This document shows, piece by piece, positions 44,062 through 52,818 of a stretch of 64,000 nt of DNA. Position numbers and translations under genes: made by a program. Source of the stretch: Paenibacillus aurantius (GTDB lineage: Bacteria; Bacillota; Bacilli; Paenibacillales; NBRC-103111); NCBI RefSeq assembly GCF_032268605.1, contig NZ_CP130318.1, positions 1,147,001 through 1,211,000 of the forward strand, written 5' to 3'. A model generated the notes under the pieces. The model was not told the origin of the DNA, searched no databases, and saw only the letters and a list, made by a program, of their open reading frames with translations. How positions within the stretch are numbered: position 1 is the first letter of the stretch; the number at the start of each line of letters is the position of its first letter.

Positions 44062-44748
44062 TCATCCCCGGCTCCCATAATACCGCTCAGCAAAAAGACG
44101 GCTCAGCTCCGACCGCCCAATTCGATTTTCGTGCTCCACCTGTTTTAGCTCAATCGTACCGTTCGTTATCGTAATATAATGAGCCGCAAGAGAAGGATCT
44201 TCGGGACGGTTATACCCTACGCTGCCCGGATTCATCCATAAGCAGTCGTTACTTAGATAGGTGACGGAAGGGATGTGCGTATGACCGAAAATCAACCTCT
44301 TCTTGGGGCGATGCTCTTTGGTTTGTTGATTCCAAAAGCCCATAAACTCCTGTAAGCTGCCGATCGTTTCATAGCCTTTGTAGAGATGCTGCAAGCTGTA
44401 AGAGACTTCATCGAGCTGAAAATCGATTTGCTTCGGTAAGGTTTCCAAATAAGCGATAGAGGACTCCTTTATCTTTCTGGCGTTGACAATCGGCCACGTA
44501 AGCTGGTCATCCGGAAGATCTTCGAGATGCTTGCCACTGCGAAACGTTTGGATGACGAGTTCATCATGATTTCCTTTGACGGAAATGATTTTGTTTTCCC
44601 GAACACAATCGATGACTTCCTGCGGATAGAAGCCGACATCCACCAAATCTCCGGCGCAGTAAATCAGATCGGAATCCTTTTCCTTCCGGATAATCGCTTC
44701 CAGCGAACCGACATTGCTGTGTACATCGGACAGGATTAGCAGCTTCAT
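44062..44748 (-). CDS. Metallophosphoesterase (YfcE/PrpE-like)
   Basis: The 228-residue enzyme shows the calcineurin-like dinuclear metal motifs in order: LSDVHSN (residues 5-11), CAGDLVD, VKGNHDE and FGHTHIP. Small stand-alone enzymes of this kind hydrolyse phosphodiesters or dinucleotides. The ATG at 44748 gives the standard MKLLILSDVH start with AGGAG seven bases upstream; the longer frame is unsupported. It is a single gene on the minus strand, convergent with the binding protein gene. Confidence 0.85.
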   Translation of the reverse strand: MKLLILSDVHSNVGSLEAIIRKEKDSDLIYCAGDLVDVGFYPQEVIDCVRENKIISVKGNHDELVIQTFRSGKHLEDLPDDQLTWPIVNARKIKESSIAYLETLPKQIDFQLDEVSYSLQHLYKGYETIGSLQEFMGFWNQQTKEHRPKKRLIFGHTHIPSVTYLSNDCLWMNPGSVGYNRPEDPSLAAHYITITNGTIELKQVEHENRIGRSELSRLFAERYYGSRG

Positions 44749-44948
44749 GTCTTGTCTCCTTGTCTTGCCCATGTCTTGCCCATGTTTTGCTGGGCTTATA
44801 GGAATCATATTCCGCCTTATTCCTTTGCACAATGGGGGGATTCATCAGGAATGAATTGACTCGGCAAAAGACAATTCTCTCTAATGGTGAAGGGGTCGAA
44901 CCTGTGTCACTCTAGGTACATAACGATTAGGCAGGAAGGATGGGAAGG

Positions 44949-45746
44949 ATGAAAATTTACGTCAGTGTAGATATGGAAGGAATAGCGGGAATCGCTTACA
45001 AGGAACAAACGACACGGGGAGAGCTGTTGTACCCGGAATCGCGGCAGCTGCTCACCGATGAAGTTAACGCCGTAGTCGAAGCCTTAGTCCAAGCAGGAGC
45101 GGAGGAGATCATCGTCAAGGATGCTCACGCCACCGGCTTAAACTTCTTATATGACCGCCTGCATCCCTCGGCATCCTATGTCCTGGGTCCGGCGGTAATG
45201 GCCAATCGTTTCCCCGGTTTGGATGCCACCTTCGACGGGGCCGTGCTGATCGGGTATCACGCCATGGCGGGTACCCAGGAGGCCATACTGGATCATTCCT
45301 GGAGCTTTGCCGACATTTATGGCCTCGAGCTCAATGGTGCGCCAATCGGCGAAATCGGCTTTGAAGCCCTTCTGTTTGGGCTGCACGGGGTCCCGGTCAT
45401 TTTTGTTTCCGGTGACGATAAAACCTGTGCCGAAGCGAAGCGCCAGCTGGGTTCGGTGTTTACCTATGAGACCAAAAAAGCGACAGGCCGGCATTCCGGA
45501 CTGCTTAAGGCGCCTAAACGGGTCTACGCGGAAATCGGGGGGGTTATGGGAGAGGCCGTGAGACGAAGAAAAGAGTGCAGCGCCTATTCGATCCCGGGTC
45601 CCTATGAAATGAAGATAAGCTACATGAATACCAGCCTGGCGGATGCCCATTATTATAATGAGACGGATACGTTCCGGCTTGACGGAAGGACGAGGCTGCT
45701 AAAAGATGATGACTTACTGCGGCTGCTCTCACGCACTTTTCATTAA
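44949..45746 (+). CDS. M55-family D-aminopeptidase (DppA-like)
   Basis: The 265-residue protein matches Bacillus DppA, a zinc enzyme that removes D-alanine and other D-amino acids from short peptides. Visible motifs are SVDMEGIAG (residues 5-13) with the first metal ligand, KDAHATG, IGYHAMAG and ILDHSWS. The start at 44949 gives the DppA-type MKIYVSVDMEG and has AGGAAGG nine bases before; an ATG three codons upstream lies too close to that site. In Bacillus dppA leads a dipeptide importer operon; here an EamA exporter follows. D-peptide hydrolysis fits a peptidoglycan-fragment diet. Confidence 0.87.
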   Translation: MKIYVSVDMEGIAGIAYKEQTTRGELLYPESRQLLTDEVNAVVEALVQAGAEEIIVKDAHATGLNFLYDRLHPSASYVLGPAVMANRFPGLDATFDGAVLIGYHAMAGTQEAILDHSWSFADIYGLELNGAPIGEIGFEALLFGLHGVPVIFVSGDDKTCAEAKRQLGSVFTYETKKATGRHSGLLKAPKRVYAEIGGVMGEAVRRRKECSAYSIPGPYEMKISYMNTSLADAHYYNETDTFRLDGRTRLLKDDDLLRLLSRTFH

Positions 45747-45778
45747 AGGCTGCCGTAACGGCGGGCAAGGGGTGTAGA

Positions 45779-46714
45779 TTGATCGGTTATTCGGCTTTGC
45801 TTGGCGCAGTGTTGATTTGGGCCCTGTCCTATATCGTCATGAAAGCGGCAGCAACGGAGTATCCCCAGGTGCTCTTCCAATTTTGGAGGTATGCCGCCGT
45901 GGCGGTCCTCTATTCCGTTTGCTTCCATCGTTCGATAAAGAAAATTCCATTTTCGCTTTGGAGGATCGGGCTGCTGCCCTACGGATTGGCCAATTTTGTT
46001 CTGAGCTTATTCTCCATCTATGCGGTGCAGTATACGACCCCGACCAGAGTGGTAGTCATCAACAGCTTGATCATCGGGGTCGTTCCGCTGCTGAGATGGC
46101 TCCATGACGGGGACAAGCCGGTTCGCGTTGAAAAATGGGCGATTGTCCTTGCGCTTACAGGCATCGCGCTGCTGGTGGAACCGAAGGACAGCGCCCTGCA
46201 GCTGGGAGACGGTCTCGCCTTCGTCGGTATGCTCGGCTATGCTTACTCCATCGTTATTACCAATCGGATGCTCCTGACGGAACGGGCATCGGTTATCCAG
46301 GTGTCCTTCCTTGCCGTGGCGGGTTGTGCCGTTTATTTTACCGTGACGGCCCTTGTCTATGCCTGGTTCCATCCGGGCGGCTTGGCTCTGCGGCCCTTGC
46401 TGGCCCAGCCGATGACGATGGCAGGAGTCTTGTATATGGTTGCTTTTGTCTCTGTTGCGGCCAATTTGCTGCAGGTCTTCGGCCAACGCCGGCTGCCGCC
46501 GGTGACGGTATCCATTCTGTTCTGCCTGGAGCCTGCTGCGACAGCCGTGCTGGATTATTTCCTGTTGGGCCATGCTGCATCGGTTCGGGTCATCTTATGC
46601 GGAATTCTCCTCGTCGGAGCGACGATTATCACAACATTGCCGTACAAAGAAGCGACGAAAAGAGAGATCAGCATGCCGGGGAGTGAACAAACCGGAGCCA
46701 TGGGGGACCATTAA
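45779..46714 (+). CDS. EamA/DMT-family transporter
   Basis: The 311-residue membrane protein has ten predicted helices in two EamA repeats, each starting with a hydrophobic stretch and containing the WRY-type motif (FQFWRYAAVAVLY in the first). DMT proteins export amino acids, sugars or metabolites. The gene starts TTG with AAGGGG six bases upstream and lies 32 bases after dppA, so it may export an amino acid released by that peptidase. Confidence 0.82.
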   Translation: MIGYSALLGAVLIWALSYIVMKAAATEYPQVLFQFWRYAAVAVLYSVCFHRSIKKIPFSLWRIGLLPYGLANFVLSLFSIYAVQYTTPTRVVVINSLIIGVVPLLRWLHDGDKPVRVEKWAIVLALTGIALLVEPKDSALQLGDGLAFVGMLGYAYSIVITNRMLLTERASVIQVSFLAVAGCAVYFTVTALVYAWFHPGGLALRPLLAQPMTMAGVLYMVAFVSVAANLLQVFGQRRLPPVTVSILFCLEPAATAVLDYFLLGHAASVRVILCGILLVGATIITTLPYKEATKREISMPGSEQTGAMGDH

Positions 46715-46871
46715 AAACAGAATACCAAAATGGATGTATATTTGAATTCCGTCTTTGGCGCTGCATTTCAACCTTGCATTTTAGCCGCTCAGCATTAACA
46801 CTTTGTAGTACTGCACTATCTAAAATCGCAATGAGAAGGATACCCCTAATCAATACCTGTTTTTTAGTCAT
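46668..46871 (-). CDS. Hypothetical short ORF with hydrophobic N-terminus
   Basis: A 67-codon frame starts with a signal-like segment (VLIRGILLIAILDSAVLQ) after a fair ribosome site (GAGAGGGAG), and then becomes basic. Its end overlaps the 3' end of the EamA gene on the opposite strand. The family is not recognised and it may not be expressed. Confidence 0.25.
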   Translation of the reverse strand: MTKKQVLIRGILLIAILDSAVLQSVNAERLKCKVEMQRQRRNSNIHPFWYSVFNGPPWLRFVHSPAC

Positions 46872-46933
46872 AATTCTCCCTCTCAAAAATCATAGTTTCT
46901 ACGAAACTTATTACTGATCTTGTCTATCCCCGC

Positions 46934-47050
46934 TTACCAGAATGGTAAAAAGAGCTGTCCACTTTTTGTGATACCATGACATAAGAGGAGGACCGCTATA
47001 ATCAGAAGTAAAACGAAGCCAATTGGTCCAAGTTCTAAGAAAGAGTCCAT
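46934..47050 (-). CDS. Small hydrophobic protein, possibly TatA/TatE-derived
   Basis: A 38-codon frame starting ATG five bases after GGAG encodes MDSFLELGPIGFVLLLIIAV and a short tail. The glycine-proline-glycine turn before a single helix resembles the N-terminus of TatA/TatE proteins, but the FGPKKLPEL hinge is not kept. It could be a truncated tatA-like gene or a small membrane protein. Neither neighbour suggests a role. Confidence 0.3.
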   Translation of the reverse strand: MDSFLELGPIGFVLLLIIAVLLLCHGITKSGQLFLPFW

Positions 47051-47102
47051 GTTTGCTCCAGCAAAATGGTGTTCAATATGTAATTATGAGAACCTTCGAA
47101 GG

Positions 47103-47145
47103 AATAAGGCCTGCTGATAAATTGATCAGCAGGCCTAGGCTTATT
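47103..47145 (-). terminator. Strong hairpin after the IS256 remnant
   Basis: Perfect stem GGCCTGCTGA / TCAGCAGGCC extended by AATAA / TTATT after mismatches. It is oriented to end minus-strand transcripts from the IS256 remnant. Confidence 0.55.
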
Positions 47146-47160
47146 ATGGCTTCCATGTCG

Positions 47161-47603
47161 CTAAGTAGATGATTTTGCGAAGGGCATCATCTGTCGGATA
47201 GGCTGTCTTCGTTTTAGCCTCCATTGCATTTCCGTTCCAGGAAATACGCTCAGCACCGCCTCGAAAAAGCCCGTTAACCCATCCTTGCAGGCAATGAGGC
47301 TGTCTTCCACTCCACGATTATTCAGCTCCGTCCATACATTCAGCCAAAAGCTGACACTTTCATTCTCTCCAATCCAGATGCCCAATCTATCCTTCTGCCC
47401 CGCAAGATTGATCCCCATGACGCTGTAAGCCGCTTTGCTGGCGATTCGGCTGTCCTGGCGGACCTTGAATTGTCCGTGATTTTACTGACCATAATGGGGG
47501 AAACTTCAATCCCGTACAGGTCACGCAGCTTTCCTTGGATGTCTTCGATAAAGCGGCAAGTCTTTCGCTAGCTCTTTCACTACTCTATCATAGGCTTCTT
47601 GCA
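47161..47603 (-). mobile_element. IS256-family transposase remnant
   Basis: The minus strand encodes pieces of a Mutator-type (IS256) transposase: DIQGKLRDLYGIEVSP near 47530, then after a deletion SVMGINLAGQKDRLGIWIGENES and NRGVEDSLIACKDGLTGF (the region around the second catalytic aspartate). The pieces are in different frames and the C-terminus is missing. No terminal inverted repeats were identified. It is an old, dead insertion. Confidence 0.75.
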
Positions 47604-47725
47604 TAATTGGTCATCTCCCGTTTACTTGAAAGTATGTCCAATTACTCAGGGAAGGGACGTTTAAAATAACATTTGATACCAATAATTAGGATAAGGAGCC
47701 ATTGTGCAATGGAGGATAGTTACTC

Positions 47726-49285
47726 ATGTTTTTATTCGGCAGACTCTTTAAAGGAAAACGTTATTCCCAAAGGGAATACCCCAAAAAATTGAGCCAACCG
47801 AGGAATCAAACTGTGGAAAGCCATTCACTCAATCAAGATTTGTCTCAAAATATCGAGGAAGCCAAACGATTATTCCCGGCATCACCTGATTTGGTCATTT
47901 ACCGTTTTGTCACAGGTCCGCAGAAGACACCGGCTGCTCTTTTGTATCTTGACGGTTTGACGGATAAAAACTCAGTAAACAACAATATTCTGCGCCCGAT
48001 GATGTACGGTACTCCAGATGTGAAGCAAGGCTTTCCGGTACCTACAATCGGCGGGGTCCGTACGATTTCGGCATGGGTCGATGTGGAAAACGCCATTCTC
48101 TTTGGAGAAAGTGCGCTGTTCATTGAGGGTCGGCAGCAGGCATGGATTTACGATACGCAAGGTTGGCCCCAGCGCGCCATCGAAGATCCGCAGTTGGAAA
48201 GCTCGCTTAAAGGCGCGCATCAAGGATTTGTGGAAACCGGAATGCAAAATATCGCTCTCCTACGACGATATATTCCGGATAAGGAACTCCGTATCGTGGA
48301 ACATACGGTAGGCCGACGTGGGAAATCTAAAATCTGGATTATGTACCTGGGAGATGTCGCCCATCCAGAAGTACTTCAGGAATTAGAAACAAGAATCGAA
48401 AAAGTAGATGTGGACGCGGTGATCAATTCGGGGGAATTGGCCCAATATATTGAAGATAATCCGTACTCACCATTCCCTCAGTTAATTACGACGGAACGTC
48501 CGGATTCAGCAGTATCCCAATTGTTGCAAGGGCGTTTCATTGTTATCGTTGACCGTTCTCCCAGCGTGATCATTGCTCCAGCCGGTTTTACAGCCTTTTT
48601 CCAAAGTGTGGACGATTACAGCGCGCGCTGGCAAATCGCGTCGTTTATTCGCCTTCTTCGCTTTATCGCTTTTATGATCGCATTGCTACTGCCAGCCATT
48701 TACATTGCGGTTATTTCCTTTAATTTCGAAGTCATACCCCTTCAATTGCTACTTTCTATTGCCGAATCGAGAGCAAGAGTACCGTTTCCTCCGCTTTTGG
48801 AAGCCATGCTGATGGAAGTTACATTGGAGATGATGAGAGAGGCTGGAATTCGGCTCCCTGCGCCAGTTGGACAAACGATCGGCATCGTAGGGGGGATTGT
48901 CGTGGGACAGGCGGCTGTACAAGCAGGAGTCGTCAGCAACATTATGGTTATTGTAGTGGCATCGACGGCAATCGCATCCTTCATTCTTCCCAGTTACGAT
49001 ATGGGGGCTTCTGTCAGGCTGCTTCGTTTTCCGATGATGTTCATAGCTTCAATGTTCGGGTTCATCGGAATCGTTATCGGTTTCATGGCCCTGGTTGCGC
49101 ATCTGGTTGCTCTGGAATCGCTCGGGACCCCTTACGGAAGCCCATTGGCTCCTTTTCGCCTGTCAGATATGAAAGATACATTTATACGGCTTCCTTTATG
49201 GAACATGTTCAATCGTCCCAAAAGCGCCAGACCGATTCAGGACATGCGATTTGGCAGAAAACGGCCGAAGGGGGACGATTCATGA
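47726..49285 (+). CDS. Germinant receptor A subunit, operon 2 (GerA family)
   Basis: The 519-residue protein has a hydrophilic N-terminal half with the family block LKGAHQGFVETGMQNIALLRRY near residue 165, then about five membrane helices from residue 300 and a C-terminal basic tail. It belongs to a complete A-B-C operon. GGAGG is found ten bases before the ATG. Its DNA is AT-richer than the sugar operons. The B gene start overlaps the stop by four bases. Confidence 0.9.
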   Translation: MFLFGRLFKGKRYSQREYPKKLSQPRNQTVESHSLNQDLSQNIEEAKRLFPASPDLVIYRFVTGPQKTPAALLYLDGLTDKNSVNNNILRPMMYGTPDVKQGFPVPTIGGVRTISAWVDVENAILFGESALFIEGRQQAWIYDTQGWPQRAIEDPQLESSLKGAHQGFVETGMQNIALLRRYIPDKELRIVEHTVGRRGKSKIWIMYLGDVAHPEVLQELETRIEKVDVDAVINSGELAQYIEDNPYSPFPQLITTERPDSAVSQLLQGRFIVIVDRSPSVIIAPAGFTAFFQSVDDYSARWQIASFIRLLRFIAFMIALLLPAIYIAVISFNFEVIPLQLLLSIAESRARVPFPPLLEAMLMEVTLEMMREAGIRLPAPVGQTIGIVGGIVVGQAAVQAGVVSNIMVIVVASTAIASFILPSYDMGASVRLLRFPMMFIASMFGFIGIVIGFMALVAHLVALESLGTPYGSPLAPFRLSDMKDTFIRLPLWNMFNRPKSARPIQDMRFGRKRPKGDDS

Positions 49286-50382
49286 AAAAATATGCGTTGA
49301 ATGAGATCACCCTGATGCAGTACATTTTTCTGATCCAGGGAGCTCAAGTGGGCACTGGGATGTTATCACTCCCAAGGGTGCTCGCTGAAAAGAGCGGAAC
49401 GGATGGGTGGATAGTCATCCTATTTGGGGGGATTATCAATTTTGCGTCTGGCTGGATCATCCTGCTGACGCTCCGAAAGTATCCGGATTTTACTTTGCCG
49501 GACTTATTCAAATACTTGTTCGGTAAATGGCTCGGAAAACTGTTTCTCCTTCCTTTAATCGCCTATTTTGCTTCTTATGGCTGGGTGATTATAGCCAATT
49601 CGATGCTCTTCATCAAAGCATGGTTTTTGCCAAAGACGCCGGAATATTGGATTGTGCTTCTGTTTGCCATTCCAGGTTATCTTATCGTTCGTCACGGATT
49701 ACGCGTGCTAGCTCGATACGCCGAGTTGGTCTTCTACATGATGCTGTTGACACCATTAATCTTTCTGCTAACACTGGAGTACGGACATTGGATCCATCTG
49801 CTTCCATTGTTCAAGGAAGGTTGGGAACCCATTATAACAGGAGTGAAGAAGACGGTGTTTGCTTTTGCCGGAAATGAAATTCTCTTTTTTGTTTACCCAT
49901 TTCTGAAAAAGAAGCAATACGCCGTTCATGGCTTATTGATCGCTAACACCTTAACGATACTTCTATATTTGTACGTCACAGTCATTTGTTTCGTTTTTTA
50001 CACTCCCGACGGAATCACGTCTTTGAACCAACCGGTGTTGAGCTTGCTCAAGACAATCGAATTTCGTTTTCTGGAACGGGTCGACATGATTTTCCTAGCC
50101 ATTTATTTGTTTGTGGTGTCCAGGGCATGGAGTGCATACATTTATTGTACGGTTTTCTCCACCTGTCACTTGCTAAGAAAGCAGGATCACAGCTCGCACA
50201 CGTTCATTTATTTTATAGTGGCTATCGGATGTGCCTATGTGGTTAAGCCAACATGGAACCAAGCTGACCAATGGGTAACATTGCTTAGCAACGCCGGGAT
50301 GGTCGTCCTGTACGTGTTGCCGGTTCTGCTGCTTGTCTATGCCTCGGGCTTTGAAAAATACAGGAGGTGGAGAGCCGGATGA
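49282..50382 (+). CDS. Germinant receptor B subunit, operon 2 (GerB family)
   Basis: The 366-residue membrane protein has ten predicted helices and starts with EITLMQYIFLIQGAQVGTGM, a typical GerB beginning including the glycine-rich unwound helix that binds ligand in APC transporters. The ATG at 49282 overlaps the A gene stop (ATGA); a longer in-frame reading is inside the A gene and is rejected. The C gene overlaps its end in the same way, so the three subunits are translationally coupled. Confidence 0.9.
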   Translation: MKKYALNEITLMQYIFLIQGAQVGTGMLSLPRVLAEKSGTDGWIVILFGGIINFASGWIILLTLRKYPDFTLPDLFKYLFGKWLGKLFLLPLIAYFASYGWVIIANSMLFIKAWFLPKTPEYWIVLLFAIPGYLIVRHGLRVLARYAELVFYMMLLTPLIFLLTLEYGHWIHLLPLFKEGWEPIITGVKKTVFAFAGNEILFFVYPFLKKKQYAVHGLLIANTLTILLYLYVTVICFVFYTPDGITSLNQPVLSLLKTIEFRFLERVDMIFLAIYLFVVSRAWSAYIYCTVFSTCHLLRKQDHSSHTFIYFIVAIGCAYVVKPTWNQADQWVTLLSNAGMVVLYVLPVLLLVYASGFEKYRRWRAG

Positions 50383-51488
50383 GGAGGATGCTCATCGGAT
50401 TGGTGGCTCTGACATTGTTGACTGCAGGGTGCAAGGACAAAATCAATATCGAAAACTTGTCCTTATCGCTTCTGGTTGGCATCGATCTCGATGAAGAAAA
50501 TAACTTGATATTTTCGACATCCAGCCCGGTTTTCAGCCAAGAGGCGAAAATCAAGGAGGAAGAGTATACATCACCGGCGACGACGCTGCGAAAATCAAGG
50601 GATGAAGACGACAAAACTTTCATGGCGTTGACAACCGGGGGGAAAACACAGGTTCTGCTGATCGGAAAACGCGTGACACAGCATAAGGGCTGGTTTAAAT
50701 TGCTGGAGCCATATTTGCGGGACCCCAAAAACACGCTGAATGGAAGAATCGTGATGGTGGACGGGCCTGCCTACGAGATTCTGCAATATACACCAAAGGA
50801 TAAGCCGCGTCTTCCGCTTTATGTATCAGAACTGATTGATACAGCTTACAGCCGAAATGTTAGCGTGAAAGCAACGCTTCAGGATCTTCGGCGGGTCACT
50901 TATGAAAAGGGGATGACTGCCAGCGTGACGGAAATGCGCAAAGATGGCAGGTTGTTCGTTTCCGGAACTGCGCTGTTCGATGAGGAGGGAAGATACAAAT
51001 TTACGATCGGTTCCGACGAGAACAGATTGCTTCGCATATTACAGCACGAGACGAAAGGGGAGTTTTTGTTTACGTATAAAGCTTCCGATCAACCGAATGG
51101 AGAGGTTTTCCCGGAAAATGCGTACAGTTTTTCCGCGGAGGATATATCTGTCAAGACGAAGACGGGTTATGCGAACAACAAGTTCAAGTTCGACATTGGT
51201 GTTAAAATGCGAGTGACTTTGAGGGAACGCCTATTCCCGCTCGACGTCAGGAAAGAGGAAAGCAAACTGGAACGGGACATAGAGCAGCAGTTGGAAAAAC
51301 GGTTCGACCGGTTAATCGCTAAAATTCAAAAAGCAAAAATCGATCCGATCGGGCTTGGACTATACGCGCGCGCCTATGAATATGACAAATGGAAACCTGT
51401 ACAAGATCGCTGGGGAGAGGCGTTATCTATGGCGGATGTGAACGTGAAGGTTAAAGTGACCATTGCCGGGATGGGGACAACGAAGTAA
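50379..51488 (+). CDS. Germinant receptor C subunit, operon 2 (Ger(x)C lipoprotein)
   Basis: The 369-residue lipoprotein has lipobox LTAGC (cysteine near residue 18) and ends with the Ger(x)C strand MADVNVKVKVTIAGMG. The start at 50379 overlaps the B stop codon and has GGAGG eleven bases upstream; an in-frame GTG at 50367 is directly on the ribosome site and less likely. It completes the A-B-C receptor operon. No clear terminator follows. Confidence 0.9.
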   Translation: MRRMLIGLVALTLLTAGCKDKINIENLSLSLLVGIDLDEENNLIFSTSSPVFSQEAKIKEEEYTSPATTLRKSRDEDDKTFMALTTGGKTQVLLIGKRVTQHKGWFKLLEPYLRDPKNTLNGRIVMVDGPAYEILQYTPKDKPRLPLYVSELIDTAYSRNVSVKATLQDLRRVTYEKGMTASVTEMRKDGRLFVSGTALFDEEGRYKFTIGSDENRLLRILQHETKGEFLFTYKASDQPNGEVFPENAYSFSAEDISVKTKTGYANNKFKFDIGVKMRVTLRERLFPLDVRKEESKLERDIEQQLEKRFDRLIAKIQKAKIDPIGLGLYARAYEYDKWKPVQDRWGEALSMADVNVKVKVTIAGMGTTK

Positions 51489-51638
51489 GAAGGGTTCCTT
51501 TTGTTGAATTAAAATCTGCCGACCAGAGGCGCAGAGGCACGACATTTCGCTCCGAAATCACTAGGCCGCAATGAATTAATCGAATACTTCGTGAAGTTGA
51601 ACATGTTGACAATAAGGGTCAGCGTAAGCGAATAAGCC

Positions 51639-51862
51639 ATGAACAGCTTCATGGAGTGGCGTCTACACATGGTAGGCGCTTGGGCAAACACGATGCGAAG
51701 CGCCTTCTTCCTTGCGCATGAGCTGGGGCACGCGGGACATTTGATTGCTGGCAGCTGGAGCTGACGCAGCTGGCTGGTGTCGACATGAGCAGCCCCGCGC
51801 CGATCCGGGCCGCGGTCGGGTACGTGAGCTCCATTGTGAAGGAGCTGGAGCGGATGTTTTGA
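51639..51862 (+). pseudogene. M3-family oligoendopeptidase F remnant
   Basis: The frame from 51639 contains MRSAFFLAHELGHAGHL, which holds the HExGH zinc motif of M3 peptidases (HELGH). The end of the same family, QLAGVDMSSPAPIRAAVGYV and SIVKELERMF, follows in another frame up to the stop at 51860-51862. The intervening 80 or more residues are missing. It is an internally deleted, frameshifted copy of a PepF-like gene. The rest of 51489-51638 and 51863-52005 shows no gene. Confidence 0.75.
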
Positions 51863-52005
51863 ACTCGGACCTGGGGGGAAGTGCCCCGGGTTATTTTTTT
51901 GGGTGGGGTTACGGAGGGCAGGAAGGCGGGGAAGGTGGAAAAGCAGGGAGGGGCCGGAATCGCGGGATCGTGGTTGGGAAACTGATATTTGCCAAATCGC
52001 CGCGT

Positions 52006-52043
52006 AAAAAAACGCCGGTGACCTTAAGCAGGGGACCGGCGTT
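52006..52043 (-). terminator. Terminator of the VOC gene
   Basis: Minus-strand stem AACGCCGGT / ACCGGCGTT followed by seven T residues, six bases after the VOC stop codon. Confidence 0.8.
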
Positions 52044-52048
52044 CCGTA

Positions 52049-52450
52049 TTAGCGTTTCGGCATTTTGCTCTCATCCATGTACAGCAGATTCCAGCGGTGG
52101 CCGTCCAGGTCGGCAAATCCTGCTCCGTACATCCAGCCGTCGCTTTCACTCGGTTTGCCAAAGATGCTTCCTCCGGCTAACTCTACTTTTTGAATAAAAG
52201 CATCTACTTCTTCTCTGCTTTTAGCGCCAATGGAAAAGATAACTTCTGCGCTATGGGAAGTATCTGCGGTTTTGGCACCTGTAAATTTCTCAAACGCGGC
52301 ATCCGGGAACAGCAGAATCGTGGTTTGGCCAATGGCAAGCTTGGCTCTCTCGTTACCAATGCTCACCGCATGGAATCCAATCTCATTGAAAAAGGCAGTG
52401 GACCTCTCAACATCTTTGACCGGCAGGTTAATCCAAATCTCCTGTGACAT
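52049..52450 (-). CDS. VOC superfamily (glyoxalase-like) protein
   Basis: The 133-residue protein has two beta-alpha-beta-beta-beta units of the vicinal oxygen chelate fold: INLPVKDVERSTAFFNEIGF at the start and the C-terminal FADLDGHRWNLLYMD. The metal-ligand pattern is incomplete, as in many resistance or unknown VOC proteins, so a glyoxalase I function is not implied. It is monocistronic with a strong terminator. Confidence 0.82.
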   Translation of the reverse strand: MSQEIWINLPVKDVERSTAFFNEIGFHAVSIGNERAKLAIGQTTILLFPDAAFEKFTGAKTADTSHSAEVIFSIGAKSREEVDAFIQKVELAGGSIFGKPSESDGWMYGAGFADLDGHRWNLLYMDESKMPKR

Positions 52451-52575
52451 GGCTGCAGCCTCCTGGAATATATTTTCAATTCCTACTATACTCTACTTCT
52501 GGCAGCAGAAGCGAATCTTATAAAAGAAACCGCAGCATAAAGGATACAAGTACCATTTACTCCTTATTTAAGAGG

Positions 52576-52605
52576 TTGTAAAGGTTGGGGAGTACTTGGT
52601 ATAAT
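52576..52605 (+). promoter_or_regulatory. Promoter of the T-box leader
   Basis: TTGTAA (52576-52581), an 18-base spacer and TATAAT (52600-52605). Transcription would start near 52612, at the beginning of the T-box leader. Confidence 0.6.
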
Positions 52606-52611
52606 ACTTCC

Positions 52612-52772
52612 AATATTTGAAAGCCATGATAAGGAAGAAAGCCTCTGAGCAGCACATCGGAACCCATAAAGGAAGAGGCTTATAGGGCGGCATATTAGCG
52701 AATCCTGGGTGGTACCACGGGTACAATAAAATCTCGTCCCTGAGTCTGTAAGGTCTTGGGGGCGATTTTTTT
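52612..52772 (+). promoter_or_regulatory. T-box riboswitch leader, compact form
   Basis: The leader contains the T-box core TGGGTGGTACCACGG (52706-52720) and the complementary CGTCCCT (52735-52741) that form the antiterminator, and a terminator TCGTCCCTGAG / CTTGGGGGCGA with seven T residues (52734-52772). Uncharged tRNA binding normally selects the antiterminator and turns the gene on. The upstream part is only about 90 bases: a stem AAGCCTCT / AGAGGCTT (52645-52683) replaces a full stem I, and the specifier codon cannot be assigned. The gene that follows is a methyltransferase, not a synthetase or amino acid gene. Confidence 0.8.
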
Positions 52773-52818
52773 ATTTAATTATGGCTAGAGTTATTGAGAA
52801 CTTTTAAGGGGTGCTTAT

